64,000 bases of DNA from Vibrio sp. 05-20-BW147 (GCF_013369385.1 NZ_SZTO01000003.1:62001-126000); one strand, 5' to 3'; counted from the first letter of the stretch, positions 1 through 9,710 are shown. A program made the numbers and translations. The notes: generated by a model from the sequence alone, not told the origin.

Positions 1-2
1 GA

Positions 3-737
3 ATGAACGCCATCATTTCACTGCTCAAGGCATTTGCAGCGAGTGCTCGGGATTTACTTCCGATCGTGGTGGTGATCGTTTTTTTTCAACTGGTGGTTTT
101 AAAAGAGCCGTTGCCTAACCTACTCGAAATTGGCTTTGGCCTGATTTTAGTGATCTTGGGACTGACCTTTTTCATTTTTGGCCTTGAAATGGGGCTATTT
201 CCTATTGGCGAAAGCATGGCACAGGCATTTGCTCGCAAAGGCAGCGTACTTTGGTTGTTTGTTTTCTCGTTTTGTCTTGGCTTTGGTACGACCATTGCGG
301 AACCTGCTTTGACGGCTGTTGCCAATGAAGCGGCAGAAGTGGCGGCAGAAGGTGGAATGATCGCCGATAGCGAACAAGCAATGGGGAGTTATGCTAATGG
401 CTTGAGGCTTACCGTCGCGCTCTCGGTTGGGGTAGCGATTGTTCTTGGGGTTCTGAGAATTCTCAAAGGTTGGCCGATTCACTACATGATTATCGGAGGC
501 TATGTTGGTGTTGTTCTATTAACTGGGTTCGCACCAGAGAGCATTATTGGTATTGCCTATGACTCTGGTGGAGTGACGACCTCAACGATTACCGTGCCTT
601 TAGTTACCGCTTTGGGGGTTGGGCTAGCTTCTTCCATCAAAGGCCGAAATCCCATGATTGATGGTTTTGGTTTGATTGCGTTTGCCTCTCTATTACCCAT
701 GATGTTTGTCATGGTTTACGGCATGGTGGTGACATGA
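3..737 (+). CDS. DUF1538 family membrane protein, first copy
   Basis: A 244-residue, very hydrophobic protein of the DUF1538 family, predicted to lie in the inner membrane. Its biochemical function is not established; the shape and the neighbours suggest a transporter subunit. Conserved blocks visible are [11 protein letters not shown] (60-70), [13 protein letters not shown] (95-107), [10 protein letters not shown] (186-195) and [15 protein letters not shown] (218-232). All four recur in the next gene, so the two are paralogues and may form a heterodimer. The ATG sits at the third base of the window, so its ribosome binding site is not visible; the start is accepted because the N-terminus aligns in length with the second copy. 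The stop overlaps the next start (ATGA). Family assignment is fairly sure, substrate is unknown. Confidence 0.82.
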   Translation: MNAIISLLKAFAASARDLLPIVVVIVFFQLVVLKEPLPNLLEIGFGLILVILGLTFFIFGLEMGLFPIGESMAQAFARKGSVLWLFVFSFCLGFGTTIAEPALTAVANEAAEVAAEGGMIADSEQAMGSYANGLRLTVALSVGVAIVLGVLRILKGWPIHYMIIGGYVGVVLLTGFAPESIIGIAYDSGGVTTSTITVPLVTALGVGLASSIKGRNPMIDGFGLIAFASLLPMMFVMVYGMVVT

Positions 738-1528
738 TCGCTCTTGAGAAAGTGCTCGAAACGTTTGCCAGCACCGTGTTGGATGTTGTCCCTATTGCGG
801 TAATTATCTTTGGCTTTCAGTTTGCCATTTTACGTAAACCCATCACGAATCCTGTGCAAGTCTTGCTGGGTTTCGCTTATGTCCTCATTGGGCTAACGCT
901 CTTTTTACTTGGGTTGGAAATGGCACTGTTTCCTTTAGGGGAGACCATGGCAATCCAGTTGACCGAACCCGAATTTCTGCAGTTGGCACGCATAAGTTTG
1001 GGGCAAAAACTGGAGTGGGTGGATTACTACTGGGTTTACTTGTTCGCATTTTTTATCGGTTTTAGCACCACCATTGCCGAACCCTCATTGATTGCTGTGG
1101 CAATTAAAGCGAACCAAGTCTCAGGCGGCAGTATCGGCGTAACGGGGTTGCGCGTGGCTGTTGCCATAGGGGTAGCTTTTGGTATCGCCCTTGGAAGTTA
1201 TCGCATTGTGGTGGGCGATCCGATTCACTATTACATCATTGTTGGCTACCTGATTGTGGTTGTACAAACCTATTTTGCTCCAAGAATGATTATCCCCTTA
1301 GCTTATGATTCCGGTGGCGTGACAACGTCCACCGTGACGGTGCCATTGGTGGCAGCGCTAGGGCTGGGGCTTGCTTCAACCGTTCCTGGCAGAAGCCCGT
1401 TAATAGATGGGTTTGGCTTAATCGCTTTCGCCAGTCTTTTCCCGATGATATCGGTGATGGGTTATGCGCAAATAACGCAATGGGTTAATCGCCGTCAGGC
1501 GTCGCAGGAGGATAATAATGCGCTTTAA
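734..1528 (+). CDS. DUF1538 family membrane protein, second copy
   Basis: A 264-residue membrane protein, paralogous to the gene before it. It repeats the blocks [11 protein letters not shown] (60-70), [13 protein letters not shown] (111-123), [10 protein letters not shown] (191-200) and [15 protein letters not shown] (223-237). It has about 20 extra residues between the second and third blocks ([20 protein letters not shown], about 77-96) and a short polar C-terminal tail. The gene overlaps its upstream neighbour by 4 bases and the P-II-like gene downstream by 11 bases, so translation of the four genes is probably coupled. The pairing of two similar membrane proteins with a P-II-like protein suggests a regulated transport complex; this is inference, no substrate can be read from the sequence. 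Confidence 0.82.
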   Translation: MIALEKVLETFASTVLDVVPIAVIIFGFQFAILRKPITNPVQVLLGFAYVLIGLTLFLLGLEMALFPLGETMAIQLTEPEFLQLARISLGQKLEWVDYYWVYLFAFFIGFSTTIAEPSLIAVAIKANQVSGGSIGVTGLRVAVAIGVAFGIALGSYRIVVGDPIHYYIIVGYLIVVVQTYFAPRMIIPLAYDSGGVTTSTVTVPLVAALGLGLASTVPGRSPLIDGFGLIAFASLFPMISVMGYAQITQWVNRRQASQEDNNAL

Positions 1529-1868
1529 ATTAATTCTCGCTTTTGTTGAAGATAGCAAAACCGATGTGGTGCTGGATGCTGCCCGTGAAGCGGGGGCAAC
1601 GGGAGCGACAGTGATCAACAATGCTAGAGGGCAAGGGCTCAATCAAAAACGCACCTTCTTTGGTTTAACCTTAGAGGTGCAAAAGGATGTGTTGCTTTTT
1701 GTGGTCGAAGAGCACCTCTCACGTCATATTTTGGAACGAATTAGTGAAGTGGGGGAATTTGATACCGAATCCGGACAAGGGATTGCCGTGCAAATCGACA
1801 TAGAAGATGCGGTGGGTGTCGCCCACCAAGTAGCCAAACTAACCAAAGTGGTTGAGGATGAAATATGA
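1518..1868 (+). CDS. P-II-like (GlnB/GlnK fold) regulatory protein
   Basis: A 116-residue protein with the length and layout of P-II signal proteins. Classical P-II proteins bind ATP/ADP and 2-oxoglutarate and gate transporters such as AmtB through a flexible T-loop. Here residues about 36-55 (ARGQGLNQKRTFFGL then TLEVQ) occupy the T-loop position, but the uridylylated tyrosine context of GlnB is absent. The segment ESGQGIAVQIDI (84-95) stands where the B-loop GKIF-type motif would be, in degenerate form. It overlaps the membrane gene before it by 11 bases and shares ATGA with the CBS gene after it. I infer that it controls the DUF1538 pair. P-II-like superfamily membership is likely, ligand unknown. 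Confidence 0.75.
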   Translation: MRFKLILAFVEDSKTDVVLDAAREAGATGATVINNARGQGLNQKRTFFGLTLEVQKDVLLFVVEEHLSRHILERISEVGEFDTESGQGIAVQIDIEDAVGVAHQVAKLTKVVEDEI

Positions 1869-2287
1869 ACAGTCATGAGAAAATTCGTGTCAGAGACGTG
1901 ATGGCCAACAGTTTTGTCGTTGTCGATGGCCTTACCACCGTGCATCAAGGTATTAAATTGGCGAGAGAGCATCAGGTCAAAGCTTTAGTCGTTAATAAAC
2001 GCCATGAAGATGATGAGTTTGGCATTGTACTTATGAACGATATTGCCAAGAAAGTGTTAGCCAAAAATCGCTCACCTAATCGCACCAACATTTATGAAAT
2101 TATGACCAAACCTGCGTTGTGTGTATCGCCTGATATGAATGTGAAATATTGTGCACGTCTCTTTGAGCGATTTGGCATTAGTCGCGCTCCTGTGATTGAA
2201 AATGGTGAAGTGATTGGCATGGTGAGTTACAACAATATTGTAATGAATGCGATGGCTTGTGATGACGATGAACAGTCTGAGCGTTAG
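1865..2287 (+). CDS. Twin-CBS-domain protein
   Basis: A 140-residue soluble protein built of two CBS domains (about residues 8-65 and 77-135), with typical strand-turn patterns such as VRDVMANSFVVV and IYEIMTKPALCVSP and the closing GEVIGMVSYNNIV. CBS pairs usually bind adenine nucleotides and act as energy sensors on enzymes or transporters. No catalytic domain is attached. It is the last gene of the cassette, overlapping the P-II-like gene by 4 bases. Two potential nucleotide sensors after two membrane proteins suggest a transport system tuned by cellular nucleotide state (inference). Confidence 0.85.
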   Translation: MNSHEKIRVRDVMANSFVVVDGLTTVHQGIKLAREHQVKALVVNKRHEDDEFGIVLMNDIAKKVLAKNRSPNRTNIYEIMTKPALCVSPDMNVKYCARLFERFGISRAPVIENGEVIGMVSYNNIVMNAMACDDDEQSER

Positions 2288-2319
2288 AATGTCCCTTCGT
2301 TACGTAAGGGGAAGTTGTT

Positions 2320-2871
2320 TTGAAACTGTTTTTTGCTTCAGATCTGCATGGCTGCTTGGCCGCAACAGAAAAAACATTGGATCTATTTGAGCAGTCAGGT
2401 GCTGGGCATCTTGTATTGCTAGGGGATGTTCTTAACCATGGCCCTCGGAACCCAGTTCCTGAGGCTTATAATCCACCTCAAGTGGCAGAAAAATTAAACC
2501 AGCATGCCGAGCACATTATTGCGGTGAGAGGAAACTGCGATAGTGAAGTTGACCAAATGTTGTTGTCGTTTTCGATGATGATGGATCACCACTGGGTGTT
2601 ACTAGAGTCGGGGCAAAGGCTGTTTTTGACCCACGGGCATTTGTATAACGCGAGTAAAATGCCAGCACTGAAAGCGGGTGATATCCTTGTTCACGGCCAT
2701 AGCCACATCGCGTTGGCAGAAAAACAGCAAAACGTTTTTGTGTTCAACCCTGGTTCCGTAACCTTTCCTCGAGAAAACCAACCAGCAAGTTATGGTCTCT
2801 ATCAAGATGGTCAACTGTCGGTGATTTCGTTGCAAGGTGAACTTTTGCATACGTGCCGAATCGACGGCTAA
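2320..2871 (+). CDS. yfcE: YfcE-type metallophosphodiesterase
   Basis: A 183-residue calcineurin-like phosphoesterase, the same size as E. coli YfcE (184 aa), which hydrolyses phosphodiester model substrates with two metal ions. Metal-binding motifs appear in order: SDLHG (7-11), GDVLNHG (35-41), RGNCDS (70-75), THGH (about 104-107) and GHSH (about 126-129), followed by NPGSV. The start is TTG; a strong AAGGGGA lies seven bases upstream and no ATG exists nearby. It begins 32 bases after the CBS gene, so it may share that transcript. A hairpin terminator follows the stop. The physiological substrate is unknown. Confidence 0.88.
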   Translation: MKLFFASDLHGCLAATEKTLDLFEQSGAGHLVLLGDVLNHGPRNPVPEAYNPPQVAEKLNQHAEHIIAVRGNCDSEVDQMLLSFSMMMDHHWVLLESGQRLFLTHGHLYNASKMPALKAGDILVHGHSHIALAEKQQNVFVFNPGSVTFPRENQPASYGLYQDGQLSVISLQGELLHTCRIDG

Positions 2872-2895
2872 AAATGCAATGACGATTGACGATAT

Positions 2896-2921
2896 AAGGC
2901 AGCTAGACTGCCTTATTTTTT
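2896..2921 (+). terminator. Rho-independent terminator after yfcE
   Basis: Stem AAGGCAG / CTGCCTT with loop CTAGA, followed by ATTTTTTT on the plus strand. Its right arm and T-run run into the last codons of the convergent Rdx-like gene, so the two transcripts overlap. Confidence 0.8.
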
Positions 2922-3191
2922 GTCCGAATGCCCTAGATCTCGTTCGGGTGCGATAATGTCTCTCACCCTCTGTTTTAGCTCTTTGGCTTCTGGAAAACCA
3001 CCATCTCGCTTTCTCTCCCAAATCAGCACATCATTACAGTGGATCTCAAAGCGCCCACCAGTATCGGGATAGAGGGTAATAGAAGCAATTTCCTCACTGA
3101 ATGTATGCAATAACTCTTGGCTCAACCAAGTCGAGCGAAGCATCCAGTTACACTGGCGGCAGTAATAGATCTCAATTTTCGCTTTGAGCAT
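2913..3191 (-). CDS. Rdx/SelW-like CxxC protein
   Basis: About 92 residues, matching the Rdx (SelT/SelW/SelH-like) family with a thioredoxin-like fold. The N-terminal redox motif reads YYCRQCNW, a CxxC in which a cysteine replaces the selenocysteine of the animal proteins; GGRFEIHCND and DGGFPEAKELKQ are further family features. I chose ATG at 3191 rather than the TTG two codons upstream because AAGGA precedes it at normal distance. It starts 9 bases after the TauE/SafE permease stop, so the two are probably one operon. Redox partner and role are unknown. Confidence 0.82.
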   Translation of the reverse strand: MLKAKIEIYYCRQCNWMLRSTWLSQELLHTFSEEIASITLYPDTGGRFEIHCNDVLIWERKRDGGFPEAKELKQRVRDIIAPERDLGHSDKK

Positions 3192-3200
3192 CGTCAATCC

Positions 3201-3956
3201 TTAAAATAACAATTTAAGCCCAACAGCAAAGGTCAGCAATTCAAAGGCAATTTTTACCGTTTGGTTGCTGTAGCGTTGAGTCATCCAAGCGCCAAGCGCG
3301 CCACCACAAAAAGAACTGAGTAGCAGTATTGGCAACCAAGGCCAATGAACCGGAGCGCCTGCTTGCACGACGGCAATACCGCCAATTCCATTCCAGAATA
3401 GTCCGACGCAAATCAGAGTTAGAGCGACCGCTTGCTTATAATCGTAGCCAAACCAGCGAACCAAAAAAAGCGTAACTAATAACCCAGAACCCGCAGTCAA
3501 CGAGCCATTGATCACCCCGATGAGCATCAAGCCAATGCCTCCGAATAGCCAACCTTGAAGATGCCTATTACGAGGTTGCTCGTGTTGACCTAATTGCTTT
3601 TTGAAACGCGAGTAAATACCCAGAGCAAGGATCATCGTACCCAACAGTATTTCTGCAATGTCGCTTGGGATCATTAACACTAAGTGAGCGCCAATCACAA
3701 CGCCAATGCTGCCGGTGAAAACCAAATAGGCAGCCACCGATAGTGGAATTTTACCTGAACGAAAGTGGCTATAGGCGGCACCAACCCCTAAGGCAACACT
3801 GGCCAGTTTGTGGGTCGCTAGCGCCATACCAAATGGCAAGCCAAGAAAAATGAGCAGGGGAAATTGCAGCAACCCTGCACCTCCGCCAGCAAGAGAGGCG
3901 AGTGTGTTGGCAATCAGAGAGCCGAAGAAGAGAAACAGTGTTGAAATCCAATCCAT
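3201..3956 (-). CDS. TauE/SafE family permease
   Basis: A 251-residue polytopic membrane protein of the TauE/SafE (sulfite/sulfoacetate exporter-like) family. It shows about seven to eight hydrophobic segments in two half-repeats and the N-terminal glycine-rich signature SLAGGGAGLLQFP (21-33), with ATHKLASVALG following. Members export or import small sulfur-containing organic anions, but substrates differ widely, so none is assigned. The gene lies upstream of the CxxC protein on the minus strand with a 9-base gap. Its own ribosome binding site is weak. The toxS terminator lies just upstream. Confidence 0.88.
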   Translation of the reverse strand: MDWISTLFLFFGSLIANTLASLAGGGAGLLQFPLLIFLGLPFGMALATHKLASVALGVGAAYSHFRSGKIPLSVAAYLVFTGSIGVVIGAHLVLMIPSDIAEILLGTMILALGIYSRFKKQLGQHEQPRNRHLQGWLFGGIGLMLIGVINGSLTAGSGLLVTLFLVRWFGYDYKQAVALTLICVGLFWNGIGGIAVVQAGAPVHWPWLPILLLSSFCGGALGAWMTQRYSNQTVKIAFELLTFAVGLKLLF

Positions 3957-3966
3957 ATATACACCA

Positions 3967-3987
3967 AAGGGAGCATCCCGCTCCCTT
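3967..3987 (-). terminator. Hairpin after toxS
   Basis: Perfect 8-bp stem AAGGGAGC / GCTCCCTT with a five-base loop, 21 bases beyond the toxS stop on the minus strand. The following T-run is weak, so termination may be partial with some read-through into the permease gene. Confidence 0.55.
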
Positions 3988-4007
3988 ATTCGATGACTAA
4001 ACGAGCA

Positions 4008-4526
4008 TCAGTTAGAAAACAGTACTGATGAGCCGTGGTTCAGGCTGGTCAGCAATAATGTTTGGTCATTAACGATATCGATGCGACGGCTTTGTTGTGC
4101 ATCCATCTTGAACACCTTGGTGATGAGCTTAAGTTGCGCATCACTGAAATCTTTCGATTGCGAAGAAGAGATGTCTTTAAACTCTTTCGCCGTCACCAGC
4201 AGATAATTGTCGCTGACGTCCCAAGTGCCTGATTCAGAAATGTTGATCACCACCTCTTGAGAAGACTCATTTGAATAGAGCTTCAGCACCGAAACGCGCA
4301 CGTAGTTGCCATTGGGCAGATACTTAACGTTAGACGTTAAGGTGACTTTGCGCAGTGGTCCGACGGATCCTTCATTTTGCAGATCATCCGTGATGACCGT
4401 CACCATATAGGACTGCCACTCTTTGGAAGTCAAAACCTGTTCAACTTTGAGGTCGCTACCCCAGTAAAGCCAGCCACTAAACACAGCCGATGCAGCCAAA
4501 ACAACAGAAGCAATTCGAAGTTTCAT
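4008..4526 (-). CDS. toxS: ToxS, periplasmic partner of ToxR
   Basis: About 172 residues. ToxS is an inner-membrane-anchored periplasmic protein that stabilises and activates ToxR in vibrios. The start MKLRIASVVLAASAVFSGWLYWG gives one N-terminal membrane anchor, followed by the conserved DLKVEQVLTSKEWQSYMVT stretch and a periplasmic domain. A start four codons further upstream exists, but ATG at 4526 has GAGGTG four bases before it and fits the usual ToxS N-terminus, so it is preferred. It begins 12 bases after the toxR stop and is the second gene of the toxRS operon. Confidence 0.93.
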   Translation of the reverse strand: MKLRIASVVLAASAVFSGWLYWGSDLKVEQVLTSKEWQSYMVTVITDDLQNEGSVGPLRKVTLTSNVKYLPNGNYVRVSVLKLYSNESSQEVVINISESGTWDVSDNYLLVTAKEFKDISSSQSKDFSDAQLKLITKVFKMDAQQSRRIDIVNDQTLLLTSLNHGSSVLFSN

Positions 4527-4538
4527 TGTGCACCTCAT

Positions 4539-5411
4539 TTATTTACAGATAGAACCAAGATCGTTTTGCTCTGAGAAGATTCTCAGCGTCACGTTCTCGC
4601 TTGAATGTGGAAGTGTGTGGATATAATTAAGGATCAACTGATTACCCTGACCACCTGTCGCGATGACTTTCACCGGAGAAGAGTCACCAGTATGCGTTTC
4701 GGCATACTTATTGACACACTGTCGAATGGACGGCAGCCAAGCTTGCAATGGTGGATGATTCAGTGGAGTGAGCACTTCCACACCATTCACATTTTCCAGC
4801 AAACGGAACTTAGACTCCGACGGATTGGTGAGCAAAACAACGCAAAGTGGCAACAGTGCGGCTAACAAGAATAGCCCTTTGATTAGCCAACTTCTTTGTG
4901 ACGCGGCCATTTTTGTTGACGTGCCAGCGTTATGCACGACATCTCTAGCAATTTCTGACGAGGACGTTTGAACCGCGTCATTACTGATTTCGCTGACTAA
5001 CGCTTCTTGTTCCAAAGACTCAGAGACGGCATCGTTTGCGCTGTTGGTTGAATCTGATAGGAGCGGGTTAATACGCTCAACCGAACAAATCAACTGATAA
5101 CCACGTTTTGGCACCGTTTTCACAAACTCTGGAGATTTTGTGGAATCTTTGAGCATCTTGCGTAAGGTAGAAATTGCCTGAGTTAGGCTGGAGTCATCGA
5201 CTTCAAAACCTTGCTCGCGCCAAACAAATTCATGCAGTTCGTTGCGAGTAAGTACTTCATTCGGTTTTTCAGAGAGAAGAAGTAAGATGCGACTTTCATT
5301 ACTCCCCAGGCGCGCCACTTCATTGTTGGCTGCCTGATCAAGCAGGGTGTTGCTATTAGGATCGAAAATGAATCGCTGCGCGATTACAAACTTAGTGCCG
5401 ATATTACTCAT
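4539..5411 (-). CDS. toxR: ToxR, transmembrane transcriptional activator
   Basis: A 290-residue ToxR. Residues about 1-112 form the cytoplasmic OmpR-type winged helix, with the family signatures RNELHEFVWREQGFEVDDSS and VPKRGYQLICSVE. Residues about 113-170 are a polar linker, 175-195 one transmembrane segment, and the rest is periplasmic. The two periplasmic cysteines (C232 and C289) match the pair that forms the regulatory disulfide in V. cholerae ToxR. ToxR controls outer membrane porins and, in pathogens, virulence genes. It is divergent from htpG with a 233-base intergenic region, the standard Vibrio arrangement. Identification is very secure; the downstream regulon cannot be read here. 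Confidence 0.97.
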   Translation of the reverse strand: MSNIGTKFVIAQRFIFDPNSNTLLDQAANNEVARLGSNESRILLLLSEKPNEVLTRNELHEFVWREQGFEVDDSSLTQAISTLRKMLKDSTKSPEFVKTVPKRGYQLICSVERINPLLSDSTNSANDAVSESLEQEALVSEISNDAVQTSSSEIARDVVHNAGTSTKMAASQRSWLIKGLFLLAALLPLCVVLLTNPSESKFRLLENVNGVEVLTPLNHPPLQAWLPSIRQCVNKYAETHTGDSSPVKVIATGGQGNQLILNYIHTLPHSSENVTLRIFSEQNDLGSICK

Positions 5412-5564
5412 GAGATTCTTCTTTATATCGATTATTCAGCGTTTTCTGGTCCTAAATCGTACAATTTACCTTTAGAACCACATCTCTTATGCTTCTTTAG
5501 ATGTATTTAGCTCAATAGGATAATTAAATTAATCTAAAAAAACAGCGTTTTTACCACAATTGAC

Positions 5565-5590
5565 CTTGAATTTACATTTGTCAGCCATAT
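5565..5590 (+). promoter_or_regulatory. Candidate heat-shock (sigma-32-type) promoter of htpG
   Basis: CTTGAA at 5565-5570 and AGCCATAT at 5583-5590 resemble the sigma-32 elements CTTGAA and CCCCATNT. The 12-base spacing is one base shorter than usual. It lies 55 bases before the htpG start, where a heat-shock promoter is expected. Confidence 0.5.
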
Positions 5591-5644
5591 GTTACGTAAC
5601 AAGCGATTGATTTCCCATCCAATGATGAAACTTTTGGAGTGAAA

Positions 5645-7549
5645 ATGAACGAAACTGTAGCAAATAACAAAGAGACTCGTGGCTTTCAGTCAGAGGTAAA
5701 ACAACTTCTCCATCTGATGATCCACTCACTGTATTCCAATAAAGAAATCTTCCTACGTGAGTTGATCTCCAACGCTTCAGACGCCGCCGATAAACTGCGT
5801 TTTCAAGCGTTGTCCAATCCTGCGCTTTATGAAAATGATGCAGAATTGGGCGTGAAGCTTTCTTTTAACGAAGCACATAACACGCTGACAATTTCCGATA
5901 ACGGAATTGGTATGAGCCGCGAAGAGGTGATTTCGCATCTGGGCACCATTGCCAAATCAGGAACGGCTGAGTTTTTCTCTAATCTTTCTCAAGAGCAATC
6001 AAAAGATTCCCAACTGATTGGTCAGTTTGGTGTTGGTTTCTATTCAGCCTTCATTGTGGCCGATGCAGTGACGGTACGTACTCGAGCGGCAGGCCTAAGC
6101 GCAGACCAAGCGGTACTTTGGCATTCTGCGGGCGAAGGTGAATACACCGTTGAAGACATCACCAAAGAGAGCCGCGGTACCGACATCATTCTTCATATGC
6201 GTGAAGACGGCAAAGAGTTCCTCAATGAATGGCGTCTACGTGATGTGATTGGTAAGTATTCGGATCACATTGGCATTCCTGTTTCTATTCAAACCCGCGT
6301 TCGCGATGAAGAAGGCAAAGAAACAGAAGAAGTGAAGTGGGAGCAAATCAATAAAGCTCAAGCACTTTGGACGCGCAATAAATCCGATATCTCAGACGAA
6401 GAGTATCAAGAGTTTTACAAGCATGTCTCTCACGATTTTGCTGACCCATTACTTTGGAGTCACAACCGAGTAGAAGGCAAAAACGACTATACCAGTTTGC
6501 TTTACATCCCATCAAAAGCGCCTTGGGATATGATGAATCGTGACCATAAATCTGGTCTCAAACTCTATGTTCAGCGCGTTTTCATCATGGATGATGCTGA
6601 GCAATTTATGCCATCTTACTTACGTTTTGTGCGTGGTTTGATTGACTCTAACGATCTGCCGCTCAACGTCTCTCGCGAGATCTTGCAAGACAACAAGGTG
6701 ACTCAATCGCTACGTGGTGCGTGTACCAAACGTGTCTTAACCATGCTCGAACGTTTGGCGAAAAATGACGCAGATAAATACCAAACTTTCTGGAAAGAAT
6801 TTGGTTTGGTGATGAAGGAAGGTCCAGCCGAAGATTATGCGAACCGCGAGAAAGTGGCGGCGTTGTTACGCTTTGCCTCGACAGAAGTGGACTCTGCAGA
6901 GCAGACCGTTTCTCTTGAGTCTTATGTTGAGCGTATGAAAGAAGGCCAAGACAAGATCTACTACCTCACAGCAGACAGCTATGCGGCAGCGAAAAACAGC
7001 CCTCACCTAGAGCAGTTTAAAGCCAAAGGTCTTGAAGTTATCTTAATGTTTGACCGTATTGACGAATGGTTGATGAACTACCTAACAGAGTTTGATGGTA
7101 AGCAGTTCCAGTCAATCACGAAAGCGGGCCTTGATCTTAGCCAATTTGAAGATGAGCAAGAGAAAGAGAAGCAGAAAGAAACGGAACAAGAGTTCCAGTC
7201 AGTGGTTGAGCGCACCAAGAGCTACTTGGGTGATCGTGTGAAAGAGGTGCGTACCACCTTTAAGCTAGCCAATACCCCAGCGGTGGTAGTGACCGATGAT
7301 TTCGAAATGGGTACGCAGATGGCTAAGCTACTGGCGGCAGCAGGGCAGGCTGTTCCTGAAGTGAAGTACATTTTTGAGATCAACCCAAATCATACGCTTG
7401 TTAAGCAAATGGCGGATGAGGCGGATGAAGAAGCGTTTGGCCGCTGGGTAGAGGTGTTACTGGGTCAAGCAATGCTTGCAGAGCGTGGCTCAATGGAAGA
7501 CCCTAGCCAGTTCTTAACGGCCATTAACTCGCTTTTGACTAAGGGCTAA
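5645..7549 (+). CDS. htpG: HtpG, bacterial Hsp90 chaperone
   Basis: A 634-residue Hsp90 homologue. HtpG is a cytosolic ATP-dependent homodimeric chaperone that remodels client proteins with the DnaK system. The N-terminal GHKL ATPase motifs are all present: [21 protein letters not shown] and [11 protein letters not shown]; the middle domain carries the conserved [11 protein letters not shown]; the C-terminal dimerisation domain is complete and lacks the eukaryotic MEEVD tail. The frame is open two codons upstream from GTG, but ATG at 5645 has GGAG at six bases and fits the family N-terminus. A strong terminator follows. Confidence 0.97.
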   Translation: MNETVANNKETRGFQSEVKQLLHLMIHSLYSNKEIFLRELISNASDAADKLRFQALSNPALYENDAELGVKLSFNEAHNTLTISDNGIGMSREEVISHLGTIAKSGTAEFFSNLSQEQSKDSQLIGQFGVGFYSAFIVADAVTVRTRAAGLSADQAVLWHSAGEGEYTVEDITKESRGTDIILHMREDGKEFLNEWRLRDVIGKYSDHIGIPVSIQTRVRDEEGKETEEVKWEQINKAQALWTRNKSDISDEEYQEFYKHVSHDFADPLLWSHNRVEGKNDYTSLLYIPSKAPWDMMNRDHKSGLKLYVQRVFIMDDAEQFMPSYLRFVRGLIDSNDLPLNVSREILQDNKVTQSLRGACTKRVLTMLERLAKNDADKYQTFWKEFGLVMKEGPAEDYANREKVAALLRFASTEVDSAEQTVSLESYVERMKEGQDKIYYLTADSYAAAKNSPHLEQFKAKGLEVILMFDRIDEWLMNYLTEFDGKQFQSITKAGLDLSQFEDEQEKEKQKETEQEFQSVVERTKSYLGDRVKEVRTTFKLANTPAVVVTDDFEMGTQMAKLLAAAGQAVPEVKYIFEINPNHTLVKQMADEADEEAFGRWVEVLLGQAMLAERGSMEDPSQFLTAINSLLTKG

Positions 7550-7565
7550 TAAGGCTAAAATCACC

Positions 7566-7592
7566 AAAAAGCTCGCATTTGCGGGCTTTTTG
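7566..7592 (+). terminator. Terminator of htpG
   Basis: Stem AAAAAGCTCGC / GCGGGCTTTTT with a short ATTT loop, 16 bases after the htpG stop and followed by Ts. Confidence 0.85.
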
Positions 7593-7727
7593 TATGTATC
7601 GGCATTCAACATGCAAAAAAATGATGGTTTCCAAAGCGATTTGTGAGAGCTTGAACATTCTTTAGTCTTAACTGACTCTAGAAGGCGAAATTGTGTGGTA
7701 GAATGCCAACTTGCAACGAAATCTACG

Positions 7728-7757
7728 GGCGTGTAATGTGCACGCCTGTTTTATTGT
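7728..7757 (+). promoter_or_regulatory. Terminator-like hairpin in the adk leader
   Basis: GGCGTG / CACGCC with a seven-base loop, then TGTTTTATTG. It lies about 100 bases before adk and just downstream of a candidate -10 TAGAAT at 7709-7714. If the adk promoter is upstream of it, it would act as an attenuator or processing hairpin. Together with the palindrome at 7773-7827 it accounts for most of the 305-base gap between htpG and adk. Confidence 0.45.
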
Positions 7758-7772
7758 CAATTTGAAGAACAC

Positions 7773-7827
7773 TTATACCGAAACTTACCGTGGGGTATAG
7801 CCCAGTAGGCAGTGAGCTTCGGTATAA
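7773..7827. repeat. 55-bp palindromic element upstream of adk
   Basis: Perfect 10-base outer arms TTATACCGAA (7773-7782) and TTCGGTATAA (7818-7827) enclose an imperfect inner stem (CTTAC pairing with GTGAG, and GGG with CCC). It would form one long RNA hairpin ending 27 bases before the adk ATG. The form resembles small palindromic intergenic repeats, but repetition elsewhere in the genome cannot be tested here. Confidence 0.55.
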
Positions 7828-8499
<672 letters not shown>

Positions 8500-8542
8500 T
8501 AGGCAATACCTATTATCAACACTTTTGTGAAGTTTGTTATAG

Positions 8543-8570
8543 TAAAGCGGCCTTAAGGTCGCTTTTTTAT
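8543..8570 (+). terminator. Terminator of adk
   Basis: Stem AAAGCGGCC / GGTCGCTTT with a TTAA loop, followed by a T-run, 44 bases past the adk stop. Confidence 0.85.
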
Positions 8571-8694
8571 TATCAGTGTCAGATGTTTATGTCATCCGAA
8601 ACTCGCTTTAATTTGAAGTTGTATAGATGTAAACGAGTGATCAAATAAGCGATCTGTTCGTATAAATCACCTTAACCACTATCGTAGAGAACTT

Positions 8695-9654
8695 ATGAAA
8701 AACAACAATAAACGCGGAGTGTTATTAGTCAATCTTGGTACTCCTGATGAAGCGAGTGCGCCAGCAGTGAAACGCTTCTTAAGTCAGTTTCTCCATGATC
8801 AACGAGTGGTTGATATGACGCGTTGGTTATGGTGTCCAGTTCTTCATGGGATCATTTTGCCTCTTCGTTCACCCAAAGTGGCTAAGCTTTATCAAACGGT
8901 TTGGATGGAAGAGGGGTCTCCATTGATGGTCTATACCCAAAGACAAAGACTAGCATTGCAGGCAAAACTCAATTGCCCTGTGGAAATTGGTATGACCTAT
9001 GGTACACCCAGCGTACTGGATGGTGTGAACAAGCTTCAAGCTCAAGGTGTGGATGCGATTTGCGTTTTACCCCTGTACCCCCAGTATTCAGGCACCACAA
9101 CGGGAGCGGCGTACGATGCACTTGCGCAGGCGCTGCGTAAGGTTGCCGTTGTGCCAAATGTTCAGTTTGTTCGTGATTATCATGATCATCCCCTTTACAT
9201 CAAAGCATTGGCTGAATCGGTACGCCAATCATGGCAAGATCAAGGCAAAGGGGATTACCTGCTTTGCTCCTATCACGGCATTCCCCAACGTTACGCGGAT
9301 AATGGCGATATCTATCCTCTGCATTGCGAAATGACCACCGAGTTGCTGCGTCTCGAACTAGGCTTGGACAAATCCCAAATTGGCACCACCTATCAATCTC
9401 GTTTTGGTCGAGAAGAATGGCTGCAACCCTATACGGATAAAACGTTGGAATCGTTGCCCGCGAAGGGCATCAAGTCTCTTGATGTGATAACCCCTGCGTT
9501 TTCGGTTGATTGTTTAGAGACGTTAGAAGAGATCTCAGAGCAAGGCCAAGAAAGCTTTCTGCATGCGGGCGGTGAGCAATATCGTTTTATTCCTTGTTTA
9601 AACGACAGTCCAAGCCACATTGATATGATGGCTACGCTCGTTACAGAACGGTAA
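8695..9654 (+). CDS. hemH: Ferrochelatase
   Basis: A 319-residue ferrochelatase, which inserts Fe2+ into protoporphyrin IX in the last step of haem synthesis. The N-terminal LVNLGTPD, the metal-site region [10 protein letters not shown] (His194) and [13 protein letters not shown] (catalytic Glu275) are all present. The start ATG follows the adk terminator by about 125 bases, so it has its own promoter. A hairpin terminator follows. Identification is secure. Confidence 0.96.
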   Translation: MKNNNKRGVLLVNLGTPDEASAPAVKRFLSQFLHDQRVVDMTRWLWCPVLHGIILPLRSPKVAKLYQTVWMEEGSPLMVYTQRQRLALQAKLNCPVEIGMTYGTPSVLDGVNKLQAQGVDAICVLPLYPQYSGTTTGAAYDALAQALRKVAVVPNVQFVRDYHDHPLYIKALAESVRQSWQDQGKGDYLLCSYHGIPQRYADNGDIYPLHCEMTTELLRLELGLDKSQIGTTYQSRFGREEWLQPYTDKTLESLPAKGIKSLDVITPAFSVDCLETLEEISEQGQESFLHAGGEQYRFIPCLNDSPSHIDMMATLVTER

Positions 9655-9683
9655 AGCGCTGTTGCAATCGGACTTCCATTATT

Positions 9684-9710
9684 AACGCCGCTGAACTTGC
9701 GGCGTTTTTC
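9684..9710 (+). terminator. Terminator of hemH
   Basis: Perfect stem AACGCCGC / GCGGCGTT with a seven-base loop, followed by TTTC. Confidence 0.88.
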
